Part shown: positions 55,240 to 64,000 of the stretch, piece after piece
How the letters are laid out: each line of letters starts with the position of its first letter
How positions within the stretch are numbered: the stretch's first letter is position 1
Assembly: GCA_032622095.1 (NCBI GenBank)
Contig: CP136069.1
Coordinates: forward strand, 182,705,122-182,769,121
Direction: 5' to 3'
DNA length: 64,000 bases
Origin: Siphonodentalium dalli
Taxonomy: Eukaryota; Mollusca; Scaphopoda; Gadilida; Siphonodentaliidae
Program-made: the position numbers and the translations under genes
The notes under the pieces: model-generated
What the model was told of the DNA's origin: nothing
The model's database searches: none
The model's input: only the letters and a program-made list of their open reading frames with translations

Positions 55240-56380
55240 AACTCATAACACGATTAAAATGCCTACAAAAATAAAGTTATGTACTCCATAGTGAATTGGA
55301 TTACGAATTACATGGCATGAAATTGATTAATATCAATGTTCATTGTGCACTGTTACTTATTATTCCCCCCAACATTTTAATTATTTAATGTCTAAATGGT
55401 TATATACATAATCAAATCATTATTTGGTACGGTCATTCGTCAAAATGACAGCCACCACAACAATATTAAATTAAACTAAATTTGTTTCAATATATTATAT
55501 TTGACAAAATTGCACCTCAAACTCAATTACAATTGTCTGGTTCACATCCCGGTGTGTTGCTTGTTCAACGCTTTATTTAATACTTTTTTTATACTCTTTA
55601 AATCGCTACAAAAATTACAAGTTTGTTCAGTGACAGGTCTGACCAGACTTCTGTTGTCGCTAACACGTGTAGGCCTACTATATGTACTAGCCTTGTTGTT
55701 TCCCGAGAATTTGGTGATCCTTAACACCACCCGTATCCAATCAAATTAAAATTTTGGGCAGAACTTCCCTTAGAGGCGCGAGCCAGATCATTATAATCAA
55801 TCAAATTGATAATTTAGGCAGTTAATGCACATTGAAGATACTACTGTGGCTAGAGAACATAATTCATAGTCATGCTGGCAGAACTTCTCATACTATTTCC
55901 TCCATACCATTGCCGCACAATGTAAATAACGTTGATTCTTGTAGGGTAGTTGTATTTACTAAGTCAAAACACAATAAAAATGCTAGCCAAAAATAAAAAT
56001 ATGCATTCCATAGCCAATTGGATTACCAATAACATGGCACGTGAGTTACTGGAAGTTACTGATGATTCCTTTAATTTTTTTATGCACGAAAATAGGCTAC
56101 TTTTTCAGACGATTATTACCTTCAAAAAAATAATAACATGGAATACAACCTTGTCCAACATTAATGCCAATATTTATTGTGCATTGTCATTTATTTGTAT
56201 TCTAAAATTTTAACGTATAACTTGTTACAAAATCAAAGCAAAGTTCGATGGGGTCATTTATCGCTATCAAAATGGTGGCCACACGGAATTTATTTCACTT
56301 AAAGTTGATAATATTTCACCTGAAACTCGATTACAATTGTCTGGTGCACACTCCGATTCTCCATTTACCTATTTTAAACA
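55240..56380. repeat. Diverged direct duplication, ~350-450 bp
   Basis: 55240-55590 and 55960-56380 align on the same strand. Shared words: ataacacgattaaaatgcc / aaaacacaataaaaatgct; ccatag-gaattggatta followed by acatggca; ctcaattacaattgtctgg / ctcgattacaattgtctggt. Intervening sequence about 370 bp. Either an ancient tandem duplication or two copies of a dispersed repeat. Confidence 0.7.
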
Positions 56381-56479
56381 GAAAAGTGAGTAGTTTATCC
56401 AATAATGTATTGAATTGATATCACTTTTGAGCTCTGCAAAAAGACACGTTTTCCTCATTCACAGATTGAGAAACCGGAA

Positions 56480-56688
56480 ATGGCCGGAACACTGTTGTCG
56501 CTACAATCAGCCTCAATGCGTGCACGCAGGGATGACTCATTAGATTACGGCACATTTCACCATATTTTTAATATTCGTGTAGTGTTGGCCTCCTTGACAT
56601 GTGGGCTGCCCGACTATCGTTCAATGTCCCGCCTAGGACGAGGGTTTTACTCTATACGCCAGTATAATTATGAAATTAAGGTAATACA
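56480..56688 (+). CDS. Possible exon of unknown gene
   Basis: ATG at 56480 in a fair start context (gaaatggcc) opens MAGTLLSLQSASMRARRDDS, continuing FHHIFNIRVVLASLTCGLPD for about 70 codons to a potential donor (aag|gtaatac at about 56680). No family recognised, no partner exon found. Weak candidate; the frame could be chance. Confidence 0.15.
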
Positions 56689-56749
56689 CAAGTTTAGCTC
56701 TACACAAACAACGACGCTCTACGGAGATAAAGTTTATTCGACGAGATAA

Positions 56750-58384
56750 TAAAACACTACCCGAACTTCGGGAGCAAACCAGACAAGATAAAAACTGGTC
56801 GTGAATAATAGATACATTAACAAAGCGTTCTTATACAATTCAACATAGGCCACATTAACTCAACTACTAGTACACACACAACACTACCATGGCGCGACCA
56901 CTTTTCATTTTCTCTCTTCCTTTCTTCTTGCTGGTTAAAATAAATTTTAAAATGAAACAGGAATAGAACACTACTTGAAAACACAAGTGAATTATCAGTT
57001 AGTGGTGGGTATAACTGTAGTCTGTATGAACTGAACTGGAATAAAGTCTGAAATCATTATCTATATGAAGTCCTGTGAAATATGTGTAGGTATACTAAAT
57101 TAGCCAAATATGTCCGGATAGGAAATTCGAAGGTCTTTGAGCGTCTGAAACAGCAAACTATTAGGCTATGAAAATTGAAATCATCACAAACTCAAGATTT
57201 CTATATGATTCTGATACCATATTTGATGAGCTTATAATTTTATGCATGTACATATTCAAATATATGGTATACACGTGAAAATTTAAATATTGAATAAAAC
57301 ACTACATGATACATACTATGTTGATTACTATGCTTGACCTACATGTAGTATAATTTTTTTTAACTATAGTTGATGTTTTGCTCAGAGTTTCCACTGTGCT
57401 ATTATTTGGGTCTGCACTGTTATTAACTTTCAATGGAATTTTTCCCCTGCACTATTATTTGGGCCTGCACTTTTATTTGGAGCCCGAGAGTACCGGTAAG
57501 AGCACTATCAACAGACATGGTGTGTGTATATGTATATATACACGTATATAGGTTATCACCACATATGTTAGGGGTACAGTTACTGTTTCCAAAAACCAGG
57601 CATACTAGGTTGGGTGTACTGGCTACCTCCAGACAATGGGATGTAGTCGTCACAATATAAGTACGGTATAATGGTGGTATTATGGGTAAAATTATTATAA
57701 AAGTTAGTGACATCAATTTCGTACCAAGTTTATAGCCAAATTTATGAAAATGTGGTATGTGAATAATAAATAACATACTTAAGCATGAAGTAAGCTTGAT
57801 CTTTCATCAATCTTAATGTCTATTTCCACTGTTTATCAAGTAATACTTTCCCCACAACACAAGTTGGCATTTTATGTCACTTCGGTCGAAGTAATTCCAT
57901 ATTTCAGCAGCTGGATAAAAAATATCAAAATAAAATAAAAAAAAGAGAAAACAGTTTGTGTGCCTAAACTGTAATTAATGGGACATTCACACTGAAAACC
58001 GGGATGTACCCATGGCGACGTAAACAATCGTGGGAAATGGTGGAAGATAGAAAACATCAGATGAAAGTTAGATACTGAACTGACCAAGTTTAGCTCTGAG
58101 TAGCTTATCATTAAGATTCTGATTCTTTGTATATGCGATGATAAATGTTTTGTTTAGTGGTTCAGCAGAGTTCCCTTCCAACTTGATCGCCTTTTCCTTT
58201 TATATTCGCGCAATTTCCGTGTTGCGGAGATTATATACAAGAGGAAGACTGATCAAGCTGTTGGGTGGAACTGGTTGAAACACATGCATTCAATGAGGAG
58301 TTGTGGTTATAAGTGTTGATATCCAAACTTCTCGCTGCAGTCTCATATATTTAGTTTGTTCTGATGTATATATATATACTAGGT
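56750..58384. other. Unannotated stretch
   Basis: Frames on opposite strands at 57423-57776 overlap and carry no domain; the sequence includes a TA/CA-rich patch near 57520-57550. No element ends seen. Confidence 0.35.
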
Positions 58385-59060
58385 CAACCACAGTGAGTTA
58401 TAGTGAAACTATAGTTGAATATACCTTCAGTCTGAGAAATGTTATACCACGAAACTATGGTAATGTCAAGAATCGAACATGGAAACTAATACAATAGTCA
58501 TCGAAGTAAAACCATAATTTAAATTTAACTATGGTGGGTTGGGGATTAACTAGTTCTAAACATGGTTTAGATAACCCGATGTAATTAAAAACATGGTTAC
58601 TGTAGTTAAAACATGGTTTTTACTATAGTGTAATTGTGAGATTGATTAATTTACCATATTTTTACAACAAAAACTATGGTAAATCCAAAACTTTGTGTGT
58701 AAATATCACATAATGCATGGTAAAACTATTCTTGGTAAGTCAAAACCATGGTTACTGTAGTTAAATCATGGGTTTTACTGTAGTGTAGCTGTGAGATTGT
58801 TTACATTCACCGTATTTTTACAACAAGAACTATAATTTACCATACAAACTATGGTATATCCAAACAATGTGTTCAAATACCACAGAGTTCGTGGTAAAAC
58901 TATCTATGGTAAATTAAAACAGTTAATGTAGTTAAAACATAGTTGTGAGACTGTTTACTATAGTAAAAACATGATTACCATACATTTACAATAGTAAAAA
59001 CATGATTACCATACATTTACTATAGTAAAACCACGATTACCAGATATTTACAGATGTAAA
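58385..59060. repeat. Array of short palindromic motifs (ACTATAGT, CCATGG) in ~155-175-bp units
   Basis: Words such as catggttactgtagttaaa, tttttactatagtgta and aaactatggta recur throughout. Larger units start near 58592, 58746 and (degenerate) 58920. The end is a ~33-bp triplicate of tagtaaaaacatgattacca (58960-59053). Many words are their own reverse complement or have inverted partners nearby. Confidence 0.8.
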
Positions 59061-59589
59061 CAATGGACACAAGGAGCGGGCGTGACAACGTTCCGCGTGA
59101 GAGGACTTCCCTACAACGATTTTACCTGTTATATGTTATATTTCTGGAATATTTATATTCATTTTAAGTGTAAAATAACAAGACATTTTACTATTGGATC
59201 TATCATTCAATGGCATCTTTAACAGTCAGATATTGTGATTGTGTAGATTTTGTAGTCAACCAGCTTGTTTCCTCTCAACCAGCGATGGTCTAGGGTACTT
59301 CGTTCTTGGTTAACATGGGCCGCTAGGTATGGAGGGGTCAACGGCCCTGTATTTCAATTTCCATCCACTATCAACCATTGCATCGTTACTCGACCAAAGT
59401 AGCAACACCTTGCCACTATCCACGACATAGCACCCGGTCTGTGTGTCACAAATTGTGTACAAAACTTCTCCGAGGGTATCGCCTTAAATGAACAAAATTG
59501 TAGCATTTAAAAACGGTTAGCAATTACATGTAATATAGAAAAAACACTGCTATGGCAACATATTATCACAACTTGCAGAACAATATTCT
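59061..59589. other. Unannotated spacer
   Basis: No feature supported. Confidence 0.35.
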
Positions 59590-59790
59590 AAGTTGTATTT
59601 ACACAATTGATGATTGCTAAGTTGTATACAATATAGCTAAGAAGTATCTATAACATAGCTAAGTGTATCTACAATATAGCTATATAGTATCTACAAGTTA
59701 CGTTGTGTATACAAGATAGTTACGTTGTATACACACAATAGCTAAGTTGTTTATACAAGATAGCTAAGTTGTATATACTAGATAGCTGAT
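59590..59790. repeat. ~22-25-bp degenerate tandem repeat
   Basis: Units of the gtatacaatatagctaagt type, about eight, with variable length. Confidence 0.75.
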
Positions 59791-60319
59791 TAGTATCTCA
59801 AGATAATATTAAGACTGCAGAATTCGAGAAAAACTGGTTCCTAATAGAAAACGCTACAAATAAAAAAGGCATACATTTCTTGATATATACTCATCAGAAT
59901 CGCGCATTTTCCTTTATGAATTATGTTTCCGTTCTACCTCTTACTCTCTTCAATTATAGTAATTAGAGTCACCCTGTAGTTGAGTGTCGTGATAAACCGA
60001 AACAAAAAATAAAAATATCATGTATACCGTGACTTAAAACTTCAAATCATTCTCTGTTGTATATCATGTGTTCATTTACAATATACAACATGTAACAGAT
60101 TGCCCGATCGCCTGTTTAGAGCCTCTTGATGCCCGTTGATGTATAAGTAAGAGTGCAAGCGTGAATGCGTGAATGAGTGTATGCCTGAATGTATGTATCA
60201 GATGAATATTATCTATTGTATCCAACATGTAAAACCATTCATTCTGTATGTAAAATCATCTGACTGTTGTGGGCGGCCATTCGGTCGGAAAATTACATGA
60301 AATAAAATTTAAAGGTGGT
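59791..60319. other. Unannotated spacer
   Basis: A gaatg-rich patch at about 60150-60200; otherwise nothing supported. Confidence 0.35.
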
Positions 60320-60720
60320 TTGTGAAAACAATAGCAATCTATTTCAAACCAATAGTCTCCATTTTCAAACCAATAGTCGTTCTTGGATTCAATAAGAGAC
60401 AATTCTGTTTTAATAGATATAGATTCATTATCAATGTTGACCGACGCAAAATTAATGTTCTATTTAATTTAATAGTATTCATTCTTCAACTAATATCTAA
60501 TAACAAACAATTAGTAATTTTCTTAATAAATAGACATATTTCAAACCAATAGACGATTTCCCACGATCAATGATTATCGTTATCAAACTAATAGACCTTA
60601 TTGTCATTCAATAGGTTTCGTATTCGAATCAATATATAACAGCGAAACCAACAACTAATGATCCAATTTTCCAAACCAATGAACAACGTAAAAATTAATA
60701 AACAATTATCGAACTAACGC
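60320..60720. repeat. Degenerate array of a CAAACCAATAG motif
   Basis: tttcaaaccaatagtc and decayed versions recur every ~25-30 bp (clearest at 60340-60380, 60535-60555, 60585-60600, 60670). The 76-codon frame at 60322-60552 arises from this repeat and should not be read as a gene. Confidence 0.65.
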
Positions 60721-61036
60721 TAGAGGTCGCTGTGGCCATGCTGGACATGACAATCTGCGGGATGGGATGGAATATGGAATAGAATGACAATCTGCGGAAC
60801 AGAATTACAAATTGCGTGGAACGGCCGATATCTCGAGGAATACAGCACGTAGAAGGCTCATTTTGGTATCTAACGAAAGGCCGATATTCGCCCTAGCCAT
60901 ACATATTAACCCCGCCACTGACCAGACAACATAAGTTGCATTATTCGGTCGACAACTGACCTAACATAAAATTATCGAAATCAAGGCCGTGGAACAGCGT
61001 GGAATAGCTGTAGAAATGCATTTTACAGCGATAACG

Positions 61037-63430
61037 TTATGCCCAAAGCAAACTTTGTGCATAATTTCTTAAGATTGATGGGGCAGTTCCGCGTATCATT
61101 TTAAAAAATTGGCATAGATTGTGTTTTCTACGACGTGAGGAGAGGAGTTCCCAGCCAGTTTCTGATAAAAGACGCGCGTTACTCGTACTGATGGTTGCAC
61201 CTGTTACTATTCGGGCCATTTCGTATTGAACCTTTTCAATGTCATCACTATGATAATCAGGGCAGTTATCCCAAACAGGGGAGTCATATTCTAGTATTGG
61301 TCGGATAAATGTATAATGTATTTTTTCAAGCGTTACTCTGCTTAGCCTATATCTGTGTTTACGTACTAGATTTACTCGACTCCATGCCTTGTTAAGCATA
61401 GATCTGATGTGGATACCCCATGAGCCCATGTTGTCGAAAGTAAGTCCCAGATGTTTATGGCTGTCAACCTCAACAATTGTCGCGGCTCCCATGGTCAGGT
61501 GTGGATGATATGCTGGTGTTTCTTTGCTAGAGATTAAGAGAGCTTCCGTTTTCAGGGGATTGAATTTTACAAGCCACTTTGATGCCCAACACATGAGAGT
61601 TTCGAGGTCATCGTTGATTAGTTTAGCGACCATGGTGGGGTCTACGATAGTAAGAAATAGAGAGGTGTCATCAGCAAATAGACGAATGTTGCACCGTATA
61701 TTTTCGGTTATATCATTAATATAAATTAAAAACAGAAGTGTGCCTAATACATATCCTTGTGGCACACCGGCTGTTACATCTTGTAATTCCGAGTGCGTGC
61801 CGCCTATGACAACTTTTTGTTGCCTGCATTCAAGATACGATTTCATTAATTTATACAAGTTTCCTCTTATACCAATTTTCGTCAGTTTGTTCAAGAGGCC
61901 ACGGTGCCAGACTTTATAGAACGCTTTACTTATGTCGCAGAATATACACCAGACCTCTTTTCCGTCGTATAGGGATCGACATATATTGTCATATATGTCA
62001 GTAAGTTGGAAAACTGTTGAGTCATTGCGCATGAAACCAGCTTGGTAAAATAATAGGAGTTTGTTTTCATCGAGAAATTCCCATAGATATTTATAAATGC
62101 ATTTTTCATAGAAATTGGTCGGTAATTTGATATATTAAGACTGGGATCACCGCTCTTGAATATAGGTGTAACATGGGAACTCTTCCACTGGGGTGGGTAG
62201 TAGCTGTTTTCGGTAAATATTCTAAAATAGAATTCACGAGGATCACATAGCGAAGAGGCGCAATTTTTCAAAACTCTGGGACTTATTCCGTCGTGCCCAA
62301 GTGACATTTTAACGCTTTGTAAATGTCAGGGGCTGTGATTTTTATTTCGCTTAATGTGGACATGCAGTTATCAGGATCGAGCACTGGTACGCGTTTCCCG
62401 ACATCATAAACTGATGAAATATTACAGAAATAAGAATTGAAGGCATTTGCTTTTTCAGTTGGTGAGATCAGGAAGTCGCCGTTTATGCTTAAGGGGGGTA
62501 TTGTTCGATCACTGGTTGCAAATACTACTTTTTGAAGGGTTTTCCACCAAGATGACTGGTCATTTGATGGGTTATTCAGTGTATTTTCATTATTGGTGTC
62601 ATAATCACGTTTGCTTTTTCTAATAGCTGATGTAGTTGCATTACGTTTAGATCGAAATTTTGACCATGTTTGTGGTGTGTTTTGCTTTTTAGCTATCTTA
62701 TGTAATCGATTTCTTTGCCTCATCAGCTTCCGTACATTACACGTAAGCCATCGGGGACTACTTTCCGTATCAGTATTATCTTATTGGGGATATTTTCACA
62801 GCATACCTTCTCAATTTTTGCAGTCAATTTATCTGCCTGAGTTGACATTTCAAATGGTGTATTATCGTCATAGTTCCAGCTCAAGAAATCTTCGTTCATG
62901 GTATCGAAGTCAGCCAGATTATAATTCCAGACACGTCTAGTGAGGGTTATAGCCGATTTATTTTTCAGAAGTTTTATCCGAGCAACAACTGGACTGTGAT
63001 ACCTAATGATGTGTTGCCAAAAACACTAGGGGAATCAACAAGATCAGGGTTGCTAGTCATGAGCAAGTCGAGAATAGATGAGGAGTTTTCAGTAAAATGC
63101 GTTTTATCAGCGACCAATTGGGTCAGACCTCGTTCGTTACATAAATTATGCCGTTTATTTTACCATTACCGTTGTGTACATAGTATTCATTGAAATCTCC
63201 ACCTATTATGACATCCAGGTCGTTGTCGCGCGCAAGGGAAATGTTATCATTAATTTCCGTCGACAGGCTTGCAGGGGAGTTGGGAGGGCGATAGAAGCAT
63301 CCAACAAGACAATGCTTTGTGTTAATTGTAACCTCTATCCAAATATTATTTACTTCGTCACTGTCAAGATCTTCGCGTATTTTGAAAGGTATAGTGTCTC
63401 TGTTCCACTTTCAGAGAGAATTTTATCTCA
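61037..63430 (-). pseudogene. CR1/Jockey-type LINE: endonuclease remnant and reverse transcriptase
   Basis: From high to low coordinates on the minus strand: endonuclease remnant (about 63400-63150; IWIEVTINTKHCLVGCFYRP, GGDFNE), linker (62723-62283; MRQRNRLHKIAKKQNTPQTW), RT fingers (62307-62100; HDGISPRVLKNCASSL, SNYRPIS) and a long open RT stretch 62032-61037: CDISKAFYKVWHRGLL, the GVPQGYVLGTLLFLIYIND block, RLFADDTSLF (Asp codons at 61667-61672), KWLVKFNPLKTEALL, HKHLGLTFDN, RPILEYDSPVWDN. The motif A Asp-adjacent residue reads FYKV where FDKV is usual. Same family type as 36362-39553 but better preserved in RT and ending earlier at its 3' side. Broken by several shifts. Confidence 0.87.
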
Positions 63431-63659
63431 AACAGTGGTTACGTTATATCAAGTTCGGTATTGTAGTTTTGGTTTGTGGCTTCATTGCAGCTAGAGACAC
63501 ATTTCGACTTGCTGTGAACAGTGTCTATCGATTGTGACACTGAGCGCTTTGTGTTTCGCACAATGCTCGTGTTTCACGACGACGAATGCTTTGATTGCCA
63601 CTAATATATACAAATTAAGGCCATATTATGGTGTCCTGTTTCCGCCACATACTTTTTTA
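63431..63659. other. Spacer
   Basis: Overlapping short frames; nothing supported. Confidence 0.3.
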
Positions 63660-63774
63660 GCTTCCTTCATTTGGTTTTTTCGCCTGCTTCGGTTACTTCG
63701 TGGCGAATTGAGATTATTTCCCTTGCTTCGCCGCGAAGGAACCGAAGCAAGCGAAAAAACCAAACGAAGGAAGC
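63660..63774. repeat. 115-bp palindrome
   Basis: Arms gcttccttcatttggttttt (from 63660) and aaaaaccaaacgaaggaagc (to 63774) pair with few mismatches over ~48 bp; loop ~20 nt. The opposed frames here come from the symmetry. Confidence 0.88.
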
Positions 63775-64000
63775 GATGGAAACAGGACAGCATACCACAT
63801 GGCGATCACAATTTAAGGATATAATTTCAGAGTCATCTCCCACAATGGGGAGCTGAGAAATTGATCGCGAACTTATGACATGATGTATTTGTGAGTTTTG
63901 TTGAAAGTCCGAAACCGTAAATACAAATAGGGAGAAAAACATTCGAGTAGAAAGAGCACAAAATCTAGAGACGTAGTACCCCATAGAACTGTAATCGGAA
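63775..64000. other. Window end, unannotated
   Basis: No feature supported. Confidence 0.3.

Noticed and set aside
57423-57776. 117-residue minus-strand protein
   Set aside because: No domain; overlaps a + strand frame of similar quality; composition follows a TA/CA-rich patch.
60322-60552. 76-residue protein
   Set aside because: Composed of a degenerate short-motif repeat; low-complexity translation.
63534-63984. Several short proteins sharing FRLLRLLRGE-type text on both strands
   Set aside because: Artefact of the palindrome at 63660-63774.

Overview
The window is animal nuclear DNA: AT-rich, mostly non-coding, with spliced GT-AG exons and a dense, mixed load of transposable elements. 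The one host gene I can support is PGAP2 (post-GPI attachment to proteins factor 2). The element mix is a PHD-finger/APE endonuclease CR1-like LINE, a Ngaro-type tyrosine-recombinase retroelement, a Penelope-like GIY-YIG remnant, a short Helitron carrying tandem repeats, tRNA-derived SINEs and many fold-back elements. It fits a marine invertebrate, most likely a mollusc. That placement is inference; nothing here fixes the species.

Layout, left to right. 1-490: two hairpins flanking a 32-bp repeat array. 905-2030: first copy of a ~1.1-kb dispersed repeat. 2395-2965: decayed GIY-YIG (Penelope-like) remnant. 3620-17290 (+): PGAP2, five coding exons, 253 codons, intact. Its four introns hold a Helitron, nested inverted repeats, several CpG-containing palindromes, an old antisense reverse-transcriptase fragment and the second copy of the 1.1-kb repeat. 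The last 61 bp before and into coding exon 3 are tandemly duplicated, which leaves a decoy splice acceptor.

17.3-44 kb: no host gene seen. It contains a 4.9-kb TIR element with TTAA target duplications (19525-24461) that includes a 384-bp tandem duplication, a 4.75-kb long inverted repeat (27811-32560), a 230-bp MITE, two copies of one tRNA-derived SINE in opposite orientation, a LINE inserted into an 18-bp minisatellite (36316-39830), an orphan TTAA/TIR end at 40736, and a 29-30-bp minisatellite.

44.4-52.7 kb (+): two sizeable retroelements in the same orientation. First a 5'-truncated Ngaro-like element (RT, RNase H, tyrosine recombinase, SGNH-type hydrolase), then a nearly full-length CR1-like LINE (ORF1, then ORF2 with PHD, endonuclease and RT). 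Both carry a few stops or frameshifts, so they are recently dead rather than active.

52.7-64 kb: satellite-like ~200-bp repeats, a diverged direct duplication, three different short-motif arrays, and another antisense LINE (61037-63430) related to the one at 36-39 kb. PGAP2 remodels GPI anchors in the secretory pathway; the other recognisable coding sequence belongs to selfish elements and shares no pathway with it.
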